From Collimonas sp. PA-H2 (GTDB lineage: Bacteria > Pseudomonadota > Gammaproteobacteria > Burkholderiales > Burkholderiaceae_D): DNA of 64,000 bases. Shown piece after piece: positions 28,268-36,918 of this stretch. Made by a program: the position numbers and the translations under genes. The notes under the pieces are model-generated. The model was given only the letters and a program-made list of their open reading frames with translations. It was not told the DNA's origin and did no database searches. Position 1 is the first letter of the stretch. Every line of letters starts with the position of its first letter. Location: contig NZ_PDBX01000001.1 in the NCBI RefSeq assembly GCF_002564105.1, forward strand, positions 4,154,001-4,218,000. Reading direction: 5' to 3'.

Positions 28268-29233
28268 ATGAATCAGCTGGAGCAATTGAAGCAATACACG
28301 ACGGTAGTCGCCGACACAGGCAATTTCAAGCAGCTGGCGCAATTCAAGCCGCGCGACGCCACCACCAATCCTTCGCTGATCCTGAAGGCGGTCCAGCAAG
28401 CCGACTATGCACCCTTGCTGGCCGAGACCGTTACGGCCCACGCCGACAGTAAGCTGGATCAGATCGTCGACCAGGTGCTGGTGCGCTTCGGCCTGGAAAT
28501 CCTGAAAGTGGTGCCGGGCCGGGTCTCCACCGAAGTCGATGCCCGTCTCAGTTTCGATACTGCCGCCACGGTGGCCCGTGCGCGCCGCATCATGGCGCTG
28601 TATGAAGCGGCCGGCATCGGCCGCGAGCGGGTGCTGATCAAGATTGCCTCGACCTGGGAAGGAATCCAGGCGGCGCGCATCCTGGAGCTGGACGGCATCC
28701 GCTGCAACCTGACCCTGCTGTTTTCCTTCTGCCAGGCGGTGGCTTGCGGCGACGCCAAGGTGCGCCTGATTTCGCCATTCGTCGGCCGCATCTACGACTG
28801 GTACAAGAAATCGGCCGGCGCGGCCTGGGACGAGTCGGCCAACACGCTGGCAAACGATCCAGGCGTCAAGTCGGTAGCGCAGATCTACAGCTACTACAAG
28901 CGCTTCGGCATAGAGACCGAAGTGATGGGCGCGAGCTTCCGCAACGTCGGCCAGATTGCCGCGCTGGCCGGCTGCGACCTGCTGACCATCAGCCCGGAAC
29001 TGCTGGCGCAGCTGCAAGCCAGTGACGCCGCCTTGGCGCGCGCGCTGGACCAGGATGCCGCTGCCGGCGCCGATCTGCAGGCAGTCAGCTACAACGAAGC
29101 GGAATTCCGCTACGCCCTGAATGAGGATGCGATGGCGACGGAAAAACTGGCGGAGGGGATACGCGGCTTTGCCGCCGATGCGATCAAGCTCGACAAGATC
29201 ATCGAAGGCTTGATCGCATCAGCGCACAAGTAA
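28268..29233 (+). CDS. tal: Transaldolase
   Basis: A 321-residue class-I transaldolase of the TalB type. [12 protein letters not shown] (30-41) and the Schiff-base lysine Lys125 in [15 protein letters not shown] are present, as are Asp16 in VADTGNF and [17 protein letters not shown]. It links sedoheptulose-7-phosphate and glyceraldehyde-3-phosphate with erythrose-4-phosphate and fructose-6-phosphate. The ATG at 28268 follows AAGGAAAAGGCTTAGTC. Placement right after xylB indicates that the sugar taken up enters the pentose phosphate pathway. Confidence 0.95.
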   Translation: MNQLEQLKQYTTVVADTGNFKQLAQFKPRDATTNPSLILKAVQQADYAPLLAETVTAHADSKLDQIVDQVLVRFGLEILKVVPGRVSTEVDARLSFDTAATVARARRIMALYEAAGIGRERVLIKIASTWEGIQAARILELDGIRCNLTLLFSFCQAVACGDAKVRLISPFVGRIYDWYKKSAGAAWDESANTLANDPGVKSVAQIYSYYKRFGIETEVMGASFRNVGQIAALAGCDLLTISPELLAQLQASDAALARALDQDAAAGADLQAVSYNEAEFRYALNEDAMATEKLAEGIRGFAADAIKLDKIIEGLIASAHK

Positions 29234-29261
29234 TCGCACAAGTAAATGAGGCGACAGGCGC

Positions 29262-30572
29262 TCAGGCCGCCGTGTCGTCTTTCAATACCCGCTGGCGCCA
29301 GCGCCAGTTGAGCAGCCCGAGGGCCAGCACGGCGTGCAGCAGGGCGACGCCGAGCATGGTCCAGGCGCTGCCGAGATGCAGCGGCATGAAAAATATCGCC
29401 AGTCCCTTCAATCCCAGCACGCGCGCCAGGAACGGCAGCAAGCCGTTGATCACCGCCAGGTACAGGATGGTGGTGGCGCCGGCGCGTTTGCCTTTGCTGG
29501 AAAAGGCAAAGAACAGATAGACGCAGCTGTCGCGCAGCAGCATCAGGGCCAGCGTCACGGCCAGCAAGGGGCTGTAGGCGAAGCTCGGCGGCAGCTCGAA
29601 CGGCGGCGTCTGGCCGTTGCTGAGCAGGAGCAGCAGGGCAAAGCAACAGCTCAACAGCAGCGTGCTGGGCCAGATCGGCAGGCTGCGCAAGAAGCCTTGC
29701 CAGTTGCCGGCTTCAATGCGGGCAACGATCCTTTGCCAGAGCGCGATATCGTTTTCTTCCGTGAACAAGGCGGCATAAGTCATCGCCATGGCCAGCAGCA
29801 GGCCTATCCACAGCAGGCCGACGCCGTCGGCGAAGCCGGCCAGGTAAGCGGCTAGCAGGCAGCAGCCGAGCGGCCAGGCCCAGGGCATGGTGCTGATCTG
29901 CAGCGCGCTGTTCATGCTGCGCCAGGCGGCGAAGACGGCCAGGGCGGCCAGGAACACCATGCTGCCCAGCAGGAAAGGGCCGTAGGAAAAGGCCGTGCCC
30001 CACCACTGGATGGTGGTGTCGAGGCGGGAACGGAACGGCGGCGCGAACATGACCGCGATCACCACCACTGCCCAGGCGATGCCGCCGCGCTGCACGGCGC
30101 GTATGTCGCTGCGCATCAGGTGCAGGTTGAGGGCGATGGTGGCGGCATGCATCAGGATGCCAAGCGCCACCAGCGTCAGGCCGGCGCTCAAGGTCATGCT
30201 GCGTTCGCCGGCAATTGCCGTGACTGCAAACGCCGCCAGGCAGATGATTCCGCCATACCAGTTGAAGGCGGTGGCGCCAAACAATTTACCCCAGGTCATG
30301 GTCCATGGATCGAGCGCGCTCATGCGCTGCTGGTCCCAGGTCTTGTCGCGGATCTCATCGATCACGGCATTGCTGGCGCTGCGCGTGCCCCACAGGCAGA
30401 CTATGCCGGCGAACAGGATCAGCGCCACGCTGTCGAGCGCAACGCCACCGGGAAGATTGGCCGCGGCGATGCTGAGCGTGAAGAAAATCAGCCCGAGGAT
30501 GGCCGGCATGGCGATCAGCCGGTGCAGGGAAAACTGCAGCCACAGGTTACGCTTGAATTCAGGATTGATCAC
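29262..30572 (-). CDS. ABC-type transporter permease
   Basis: A 436-residue membrane protein with about a dozen hydrophobic segments (for example AIAGERSMTLSAGLTLVALG). The N-terminal part has VIDEIRDKTWDQQRMSALDP, resembling ABC-2-type export permeases. It overlaps the ATPase gene by 4 bp (ATGA), so the two are translationally coupled. Substrate and direction are unknown, although the ATPase partner is of exporter type. It ends 28 bp from tal, convergent with it. Confidence 0.8.
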   Translation of the reverse strand: MINPEFKRNLWLQFSLHRLIAMPAILGLIFFTLSIAAANLPGGVALDSVALILFAGIVCLWGTRSASNAVIDEIRDKTWDQQRMSALDPWTMTWGKLFGATAFNWYGGIICLAAFAVTAIAGERSMTLSAGLTLVALGILMHAATIALNLHLMRSDIRAVQRGGIAWAVVVIAVMFAPPFRSRLDTTIQWWGTAFSYGPFLLGSMVFLAALAVFAAWRSMNSALQISTMPWAWPLGCCLLAAYLAGFADGVGLLWIGLLLAMAMTYAALFTEENDIALWQRIVARIEAGNWQGFLRSLPIWPSTLLLSCCFALLLLLSNGQTPPFELPPSFAYSPLLAVTLALMLLRDSCVYLFFAFSSKGKRAGATTILYLAVINGLLPFLARVLGLKGLAIFFMPLHLGSAWTMLGVALLHAVLALGLLNWRWRQRVLKDDTAA

Positions 30573-31546
30573 GATGCGCTCCCGGCTTTGCTTGGATTGT
30601 TGGTTTGTCCATTTTCGTAAGTCGCTACTGAACGCAGATAGGATTGCTGCAGGTTTTCCTTTTGATCGGCCAGGCCGCAGACCGGCAGCCCGGCGCTGAC
30701 CAGGCGCGCCAACAGGGCCGCCTGGGCATGCTCGTCGCCGCTGAAATTGAAGTCGGCGCTGCGTTCATCGCTGGCGCTGACTTGCAGCGCCGGCTCGGCC
30801 GCCAGTTGCGCTTGCAAGCGGGGGTCCGGCTGCGCCAGCGTCAGCCGCAGCGAGCGTTGCGGAGATTGTCCCAACCCCGGCTGGCTGCCGTTATGGAGCA
30901 GGGCGCGGTATTCCAGCACCCGCCCTTCGCGCAGCGCCAGCATGTGGGTGGAGTATTCGTCCAGCTCGGCCAGGATATGCGAGGACACCAGCAGCGTCAT
31001 GCCCTTGGCTTGCAGCTGGCGGAACAGGCCGGCCAGGCTGGCGCGCGCTTCCGGATCGAGGCCGGAAGCGGGCTCGTCCAGCAGCAGGATCTTCGGCCCA
31101 TGGATGATGGCCTGACCGATGGCGACCCGCTGGCGCAGGCCGCGCGATAGTTTGTCGCAGGTCTGCTGCAGGCGGTCGCTCAGTCCCAGCTGGCGTGCGG
31201 TGGTCTGGATCGCCTGCGGGATGTCCGGCGCCGGCAAACCTTGCGCCGCCGCCGCATATTCAAAGCATTGGGCCACGGTCAGCGCCTGGTAAAGGCCGTA
31301 GAAATCGGACAGGTAGCCCATGATCCTATGCACTGCACGCGGCTGTTCCAGCACATCCATGCCGGCCACGCTGATGGAGCCGGCGAGCGGGGTTTCGAGG
31401 CCGGCGATGCAGCGCATCAGCGTGGTTTTGCCGGCGCCGTTGGAGCCGACCAGCGCGGTGACGCTGCCGGCTTCAACTTCCAGGCTGACCTGGTGCAGCG
31501 CGCGGTGGCCGGGATAGTCGAAGGTAAGACCAGAGATTTTTATCAT
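30569..31546 (-). CDS. ABC transporter ATP-binding protein (CcmA/NatA type)
   Basis: A 325-residue ATPase: Walker A GSNGAGKTT, signature LSRGLRQRVAIGQAII, Walker B ILLLDEPASGLD, H-loop region LLVSSHILAELDEY. A ~90-residue C-terminal extension follows the ATPase fold, common in export ATPases that pair with ABC-2 permeases. It is the first gene of a two-gene operon with the permease. The cargo is unknown; nothing nearby points to a specific substrate. Confidence 0.88.
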   Translation of the reverse strand: MIKISGLTFDYPGHRALHQVSLEVEAGSVTALVGSNGAGKTTLMRCIAGLETPLAGSISVAGMDVLEQPRAVHRIMGYLSDFYGLYQALTVAQCFEYAAAAQGLPAPDIPQAIQTTARQLGLSDRLQQTCDKLSRGLRQRVAIGQAIIHGPKILLLDEPASGLDPEARASLAGLFRQLQAKGMTLLVSSHILAELDEYSTHMLALREGRVLEYRALLHNGSQPGLGQSPQRSLRLTLAQPDPRLQAQLAAEPALQVSASDERSADFNFSGDEHAQAALLARLVSAGLPVCGLADQKENLQQSYLRSVATYENGQTNNPSKAGSAS

Positions 31547-31745
31547 GAGAATCGATCTTCAAGAGACAGTGTGGACATGATAGCAATGTAAGTTGGCAAT
31601 AATAAAGCAATCCGCGCTTAAAGCTGCAAATTGCGCCCGGCAACATGCTGTATCAATAGGCTGCCAGCTGTTACCAAATGATTCACCTGCCGCATTGGCA
31701 TGGCAACTCCGGTTAAATACGCGTTTTGATCTCTAGGAGACTGCA

Positions 31746-32333
31746 ATGCACGGAAAGCCGCTGGTATCAACCTTGAAGCTTGTTTCAATGGCCGTCATGG
31801 CGAGCCTGAGCCTGGGGCTGACGGCCCCTGCGCTGGCGTCGCCGGTGATGGATTTTCGCACTGAAGATCTATTGTCGGTAGCCGACGGCCTGAAGGACGA
31901 TCTGCACCTGAACCCGAATCAGCAAACCTTGTGGCGCCAGCTGGAGGGAAAATCGCGCGGGATCATCAACGAGCGCGAAAAACGGCAGCACCTGATCCAG
32001 GCGAACATGGCGAACGGCTTGAATAATCCGGCGCTCGACCTGCGCCAGCTGTCGGCCGCGATCGATGCGGAATCGGCCTTGTCAGACCAGGACGGGCGCC
32101 AGTTGCGCGAGCTGTGGCTGACCATGAACGATGCGCTCGACGACCAGCAGCGGCAGACGACGAGGGCTTTCCTGGCGGACCGGCTGCAACGTGTCGACGT
32201 AGCGTCCTGCGACCGCAGTTCGGCGGCGCCCAAGGATAAATCGTCCGGCAAGGGACGCGGCAAGGGCATGGGCGGAGGAGGCATGGGCGGCGGCATGGGT
32301 GGCGGCGGTTCGGCTATGGGCGGCGGTTTGTAA
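31746..32333 (+). CDS. Exported Spy/CpxP-like protein with Gly/Met-rich tail
   Basis: A 195-residue protein with a signal peptide ending at LTAPALA. The middle is helical, with LHLNPNQQTLWRQLEGKSR, reminiscent of the LTxxQ-type periplasmic chaperone/metal-sensor family. The tail from about 160 is low complexity: GKGRGKGMGGGGMGGGMGGG. A Cys (about 157) lies just before it. The glycine-methionine tail could bind metal or be flexible. An AGGAGACTGC ribosome site precedes the ATG. It is monocistronic as far as I can see. Confidence 0.7.
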   Translation: MHGKPLVSTLKLVSMAVMASLSLGLTAPALASPVMDFRTEDLLSVADGLKDDLHLNPNQQTLWRQLEGKSRGIINEREKRQHLIQANMANGLNNPALDLRQLSAAIDAESALSDQDGRQLRELWLTMNDALDDQQRQTTRAFLADRLQRVDVASCDRSSAAPKDKSSGKGRGKGMGGGGMGGGMGGGGSAMGGGL

Positions 32334-32530
32334 TGTCATGTGAAATTATTGAACGTCATTTTTTGTAAGGATGTTTTTTCAGTCGGCGGCATTTAACAAA
32401 AATTTGCAAATTGCCATGCTTTGACCGCCTCGCATCCGTATTTTCTCCTCTAGAATGTTTGCAGCCGCTCTGGCTGATGTCTATCAATGCATCGTCGATC
32501 TGATCGATGGCTTATCTAGTGGATGGTGGA

Positions 32531-33055
32531 ATGCGGTTAAAACGGATTAGTGGTTTGCTGGTGCTGTGCGCGGTAATGGGATTGAGTGCTTGCAGTTCGG
32601 TACTGACAGAAGGCAGTTCCGCCGCGGCCGGCGTCGCCGGCACCGCGCTGGCTGGCAAGGTGACCAACAATGCTGCGATGGCGACCGGCATCGGTCTCGG
32701 TGTGCAGGCGGCGGCACGCGCAGGCTTGCAATATGAGCAGCGCAAGATACACGGCGAAGAGCAGGACAGCATCGCCAAGGCCGCCGGCGAACTGGCGGTT
32801 GGCGCAGTCGGCAAATGGCAGATCAAGCATTCCTTGCCAATTGAAGACAATGAACGCGGCAGGGTCACGGTGAGCCGTGTCATCAGCAGTGAAGGCATGA
32901 GCTGCAAGGAAATCGTGTTTTCGGTCGATGGCCTGGTGGGTCAGATCAACACGCCGGACAGCGAATTTTATGTAGCGACCATCTGTCGCGCCGGCCAGGG
33001 CTGGAAATGGGCCTCGGCCGAACCCGCAACCGAGCGTTGGGGAGCTTTGCAGTGA
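32531..33055 (+). CDS. Putative lipoprotein, first of a tandem pair
   Basis: A 174-residue protein with a lipoprotein signal ending in GLSAC (Cys21). ATG 32531 was preferred to ATG 32507 because it gives a compact signal peptide. A glycine-zipper-like stretch (AAGVAGTALAGKVTNNAAMA) is followed by a C-terminal domain ending in WKWASAEPATERWGALQ. It is clearly paralogous to the next gene (shared GIGxGVQAA, CKEIVFSVDG and ATERWGALQ elements). The stop codon overlaps the next start by one base (TGATG), so translation is coupled. Function unknown. Confidence 0.75.
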   Translation: MRLKRISGLLVLCAVMGLSACSSVLTEGSSAAAGVAGTALAGKVTNNAAMATGIGLGVQAAARAGLQYEQRKIHGEEQDSIAKAAGELAVGAVGKWQIKHSLPIEDNERGRVTVSRVISSEGMSCKEIVFSVDGLVGQINTPDSEFYVATICRAGQGWKWASAEPATERWGALQ

Positions 33056-33570
33056 TGCCGCTGTCGCGTTCACCGCGTAGCGCTATGGTCGGCGCGGTCG
33101 TGCTGCTGACAGCGCTGGCGCTCAGCGGCTGCAACAGCATCGGCGGCTTTGCCGGCGCTGCCGCCGGCGTCGCCAGCGGCGCCGTCACTTCCAATCCGGC
33201 GGTCGGCTACGCCGTCGGCATCGGCGTCCAGGCGGCCACCGACGCCACTACCAAATACATTTTCCGCAATTGGCAAAAGGGAGAACAGGACGAGATCGCC
33301 GCCGTCGTCGGCAACCTCGATGTCGGCCACGCCAGCCGCTGGGCGATCGTGCACCAGATCCCCTACGCCAACGAACATGGCGAAGTGCGAGTGGTGCGCC
33401 TGATCGATACGCCGCTGGCCTTGTGCAAGGAAGTCATCATGTCGGTCGACAGCGGCGAGGGCGATCAGCTCAAGCGCGGCTGGTACACCGGCAGCGCCTG
33501 CCGCAGCAACGATATCTGGCGCTGGGCGGTGGCTGAACCGGCGGTTGAGCGCTGGGGCAGCTTGCAATAA
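33055..33570 (+). CDS. Putative lipoprotein, second of a tandem pair
   Basis: A 171-residue lipoprotein with signal ending LALSGC (Cys26). A glycine-rich segment (GGFAGAAAGVASGAVTSNPA) precedes a domain homologous to its upstream neighbour and ending in WRWAVAEPAVERWGSLQ. Both copies keep one cysteine in a CKE motif and a second near the C-terminus, probably a disulfide. The start overlaps the upstream stop by one base. The pair looks like an old tandem duplication. Confidence 0.77.
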   Translation: MPLSRSPRSAMVGAVVLLTALALSGCNSIGGFAGAAAGVASGAVTSNPAVGYAVGIGVQAATDATTKYIFRNWQKGEQDEIAAVVGNLDVGHASRWAIVHQIPYANEHGEVRVVRLIDTPLALCKEVIMSVDSGEGDQLKRGWYTGSACRSNDIWRWAVAEPAVERWGSLQ

Positions 33571-33774
33571 CTCGGCGCGGCAACAGCGCCTGAAAAATTT
33601 GATTGTCACCTGTGTGACAGTGATTAAATTGGAATGTATAGTGTGATACCCGGCGCATGCGATCCTGCTAGTCTCATGGAGATTTTTTTCTGGATGGCCG
33701 ATACGAAACTGCTTCTTATCGCTGATATGGACCAGGGCAGCGGGATTTTCCTCTCATTCTTTTCCGGATCAAAA

Positions 33775-34152
33775 ATGACCAAACCTTCGAAGACCCCGCT
33801 GCAGGTCGTCCAGGCGCAGCTCGACGCCTACAACGCTAAAGACATCGACGCCTTGTTGCTGGCCTACGCGCCGGACGCCGAGCAGTACACGCTGCATGGC
33901 GAACTGCTGGCGCGAGGGCAGGAGCAGATGCGCCAGCGTTTCCTCGCCAGGTTCGCTGAGCCGGATCTGCAAGCCCGTCTCATCAATCGCACCAGCATGG
34001 CAAACGTCGTGGTCGACTACGAGCTGGTCACGCGCAATTTTCCTGAAGGCGTCGGCACGGTCGAGATGATCTGCGTGTACGAAGTGGCCAACGAGCGGAT
34101 CCAGAAGGCTTCCTTCGCCGTTGGCGAAACCAGGTTGAACGCCCGTCCTTGA
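33775..34152 (+). CDS. NTF2-like / SnoaL-type protein
   Basis: A 125-residue protein with the fold pattern of the nuclear-transport-factor-2/SnoaL superfamily: VVQAQLDAYNAKDIDALLLAYAPD followed by IRxR-like strands and EMICVYEVANERIQKASF. Members act as small hydrolases, isomerases or ligand-binding proteins; no specific catalytic set can be read. ATG 33775 is used; the 47-residue upstream extension is not protein-like. It lies 53 bp before fosA in the same direction. Confidence 0.78.
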   Translation: MTKPSKTPLQVVQAQLDAYNAKDIDALLLAYAPDAEQYTLHGELLARGQEQMRQRFLARFAEPDLQARLINRTSMANVVVDYELVTRNFPEGVGTVEMICVYEVANERIQKASFAVGETRLNARP

Positions 34153-34205
34153 ACCCGGGTTAGCGCTGCATCCATCTGGATGCTGGCGGCAAGTGCGGAG
34201 CACAA

Positions 34206-34616
34206 ATGCTGAACGGATTAAACCATCTGACGCTGGCGGTAAGCGATCTTGCCCGCGGTGTGCATTTTTACCAGTCAACGCTGGGCATGCGCCTGCATGC
34301 CCACTGGGACCACGGCGCCTATCTGTCGGCGGGCGAGCTCTGGCTATGCTTGTCGTTCGATCCGAATCGGGCTAGTATCTCCGGCGCCGACTATACCCAC
34401 TATGCATTTACGGTGGAGCAGGGCGCCTTTGCGGATTTTGTCACGGCCATGCGCGCAGCCGGCGTAGTCGAGTGGAAGGACAATCGCAGCGAGGGCGCGT
34501 CCTTTTACTTTCTCGATCCCGACGGCCATCAGCTGGAAGCGCATGTCGGCGACCTGGCCAGCCGCTTGCGCGCCTGCCGCGACCGGCCCTATGCAGGCAT
34601 GCAGTTCTTCGATTGA
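34206..34616 (+). CDS. fosA: FosA-type fosfomycin resistance glutathione transferase
   Basis: A 136-residue vicinal-oxygen-chelate protein. The start [37 protein letters not shown] and the long segment from [18 protein letters not shown] to YAGMQF match FosA closely. The Mn(II) ligands are His7, His65 and Glu111. Lys91, Ser95, Ser99 and Arg120 correspond to the K+ and fosfomycin-binding residues. The family opens the epoxide of fosfomycin with glutathione in the cytoplasm. No mobile element is adjacent, so it looks intrinsic to the chromosome. Confidence 0.88.
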   Translation: MLNGLNHLTLAVSDLARGVHFYQSTLGMRLHAHWDHGAYLSAGELWLCLSFDPNRASISGADYTHYAFTVEQGAFADFVTAMRAAGVVEWKDNRSEGASFYFLDPDGHQLEAHVGDLASRLRACRDRPYAGMQFFD

Positions 34617-34925
34617 CGCTGTTGCCAGTACCCGGCGTTTGAGCGCAAGCGCCACCCGCCATTCTAGTTTCCCCGCCTGTTTTCCAATTCCCTAGCCACT
34701 CCGCATTCCGCCTGCGCATTGCAGTCAGTTAGCGCTACTCCGAATCCTGACCGCGCCGCCCGCCAGCCTCTCGCGACAGATCCGCAGAGACAATTGGTTA
34801 CAAATTATTACTGATCAGCATGACCCTTTTTCCTGTCTCGGCGGGCATCCCAGATAAGAGCCTCGCAAATCACGCGCCAGCTTGAGTATTTTTCGTCGTC
34901 ATTCGAAACACACACCGGAGTTGAT
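34617..34925 (+). other. Intergenic region, nothing recognisable
   Basis: 309 bp between fosA and the DUF2844 gene. I see no reading frame, hairpin terminator or clear promoter. The AT-rich part at 34795-34815 (before ACTGATCAGCATGACCC) is the most likely place for the promoter of the DUF2844-DUF3443 pair. Confidence 0.3.
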
Positions 34926-35456
34926 ATGAAAATATTCATCAATATTCTATGCCTGGCGGTTTGCGCTCCGCTTTCCGCCTATGCCTCGCTGGGCGGAGAC
35001 ACCGCTTCGATCGCCGCCGATCAAAGCAAGCTGAAAGGAAGCACCACCAACAGCCAGCAAAGGAAGTCCGCAGCCGCGGCCAGTAGCGAACAGGGCGCGC
35101 AGGCGGATGTCTCGGGCGTCGCCAAAGCGCCATTTTCGGTGGATGAATTCACCACCGGCGGCGGTGTGGTGGTGCGCGAATACTCGGCCGGCGGCCAGGT
35201 GTTCGGCATCGCCTGGAGGGGGCCCCACATGCCCGACCTGCATCAACTGCTCGGCAATGACAACTATCAAATGGCGAAAAAATCCGAAGCCGCGCGCCAG
35301 CAAGGAACCGCGCGCAACGCCGGCCGCCGCGGCAATTCGCACATAGAGACTGCCGGCCTGGTGATCCACTCCAGCCGCCGCCCCGGGCTGCTGGGAGGGC
35401 AAGCCTACCTGTCGGCAAAGCTGCCGCAGGGCGTATCCGCCAGCGATATCCAATAA
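34926..35456 (+). CDS. DUF2844 exported protein
   Basis: A 176-residue protein with a signal peptide (to about residue 19, ending AYA), then SLGGDTASIAADQ, a recurrent start of DUF2844 proteins. The central EYSAGGQVFGIAWRGPHMPDLHQLLG is the family core. Function is unknown. It lies 12 bp before the DUF3443 gene; the two families commonly occur as neighbours in Burkholderiales. Confidence 0.85.
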   Translation: MKIFINILCLAVCAPLSAYASLGGDTASIAADQSKLKGSTTNSQQRKSAAAASSEQGAQADVSGVAKAPFSVDEFTTGGGVVVREYSAGGQVFGIAWRGPHMPDLHQLLGNDNYQMAKKSEAARQQGTARNAGRRGNSHIETAGLVIHSSRRPGLLGGQAYLSAKLPQGVSASDIQ

Positions 35457-35468
35457 GAGGAGAATCCT

Positions 35469-36695
35469 ATGAAAAAATTACTGATCCCCGTCTTGTTAAG
35501 CATCAGCGCCATGGCGCCGGCATTGTCCCAGGCAAAATCCAGCGTCAAACCGCCTGCCGCCGCGGTCGCCGGCAACTCGGTGCCTATGACGATTGATGCC
35601 GGTCCGCCCATCCTGGCGTCGAGCCAGGGCGGCAGCATGAACATTCCTTCGATTTCAGTGAAGATCTGCGCGCCGGGCAGCACCACCAACTGCCAGACCG
35701 TCGACCACATCACGGTTGATACCGGCTCCTCCGGCCTGCACATCGTCTCGTCCGTGCTCAACAGCCGTCTGGCGAGCGCGCTGGCGACCAAGACCACCGC
35801 TTCAGGCAAGCTGATTGCCGAGTGTGAAGGCTATGTCAGCAGCTTTGTATGGGGTTCAGTGAAAACCGCGGACATCACCATCGGCAGCGAAACGGCAAAG
35901 AAGGTGCCGCTGCAGCTGATCGGCGACAGCGATTCCAAATTCCAGACCATTCCTGACGACTGCACCAATTCATCGCTGGGCGGCCAGAACGACACGGTGG
36001 CGCTGTACGGCTCCAACGGCCTGATCGGCGTCAGCGCCATCCCGGCGGACAGCGGCTTGTACTTCGCTTGCGATGCCAGCGGCTGCGCAGCGAACACGGT
36101 GCATGACAGCAGCCTGCGCAATGTCCTGCCCAACGTCGTGACGCTGTTCGCCAAGGATAACAATGGCGTTGTGCTGGAGTTGCCGTCGGTTCCCGCGGGC
36201 GGTGCGCCGTCTGTCACAGGCAGCCTGACTTTTGGCATCGGCACCCAGACCAATAACGGCCTGGGCAGCGCCACCGTGTTTCCGCTGGACCCGTCCGGCG
36301 ATTTGCTCAACACAGTGTACAAGAACAGCAAACGCACCTTCTCTTACATCGACAGCGGCACCAACGCCTGGAATTTCTATGACAAATCGCTGAAGGTTTG
36401 CCAGAGCGGCTATTGCCCTGATCCGGCCGTATCTGAAACCGCCACCATGAATGCCTACGGCGGCAAGGTCACGACCAAGGTCAGTTTCAGCATCGCAGAC
36501 AGTTCAGCGTTTGCCGCAGCGAACTATGTGTACAACAATTACGGCTTTGGCGATAACAGCAGTGCTGATGACCTGGCGACCTTCGGTTATGGCTTGCCGT
36601 TCTTCCTGGGCCGCAAAATCTTTGTCGGCATCGCCGGCGCCAAGGCAACCGATGCCAAGGGCAAGGTGATCAGCGGGCCGTTCAATGCCTTTTGA
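35469..36695 (+). CDS. DUF3443 exported protein with pepsin-like motifs
   Basis: A 408-residue protein with a signal peptide ending near LSQAKS. DUF3443 features include NIPSISVKICAPGSTTNCQTV and GSLTFGIGTQTNN. Two motifs resemble the paired catalytic loops of pepsin-fold aspartic proteases: ITVDTGSSGL (Asp84) and SYIDSGTNAW (Asp295), with GLIG at about 184 as in the retropepsin/pepsin GILG element. Cys67/75, 119/164 and 201/206 could form disulfides. Function is not established. It follows the DUF2844 gene by 12 bp and AGAGGAG supplies the ribosome site. Confidence 0.85.
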   Translation: MKKLLIPVLLSISAMAPALSQAKSSVKPPAAAVAGNSVPMTIDAGPPILASSQGGSMNIPSISVKICAPGSTTNCQTVDHITVDTGSSGLHIVSSVLNSRLASALATKTTASGKLIAECEGYVSSFVWGSVKTADITIGSETAKKVPLQLIGDSDSKFQTIPDDCTNSSLGGQNDTVALYGSNGLIGVSAIPADSGLYFACDASGCAANTVHDSSLRNVLPNVVTLFAKDNNGVVLELPSVPAGGAPSVTGSLTFGIGTQTNNGLGSATVFPLDPSGDLLNTVYKNSKRTFSYIDSGTNAWNFYDKSLKVCQSGYCPDPAVSETATMNAYGGKVTTKVSFSIADSSAFAAANYVYNNYGFGDNSSADDLATFGYGLPFFLGRKIFVGIAGAKATDAKGKVISGPFNAF

Positions 36696-36715
36696 AGAAA
36701 ACTGAGCCGATCATG

Positions 36716-36752
36716 AGGTCTCCGGCGGATCATTTGCATCCGCCGGAGACCT
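36716..36752 (+). terminator. 15-bp perfect stem-loop after the DUF3443 gene
   Basis: AGGTCTCCGGCGGAT (36716-36730) pairs perfectly with ATCCGCCGGAGACCT (36738-36752) around CATTTGC. It lies 20 bp after the stop. There is no strong T-run, so it may act as a terminator with Rho or as a 3' stabiliser. Confidence 0.6.
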
Positions 36753-36812
36753 TGCGATTTGCACCCATCTTTCGACAGTACGGAAGGCGTTTGGCCGTGT
36801 GGCATAGGCGTG

Positions 36813-36840
36813 TTGTATTTGCAACAGCTGATTGTATTTA
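36813..36840 (+). promoter_or_regulatory. Possible sigma-70 promoter
   Basis: TTGTAT (36813-36818), 16 bp, then TATTTA (36835-36840), in an AT-rich stretch 79 bp before the lipoprotein gene. The match is modest. Confidence 0.3.
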
Positions 36841-36918
36841 ATTATTCTCTCGCAAGTTTTTTTCTGCCATTTTCAGTTATATTTGCGTGGCAAAAAAATA
36901 ATTAACCAGGGGGAATAC

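Noticed and set aside
33604..33619. TGTCAC-CTGT-GTGACA hairpin after the lipoprotein pair
   Set aside because: The 6-bp stem is short and lacks a T-run. It could be chance and was not listed as a terminator.
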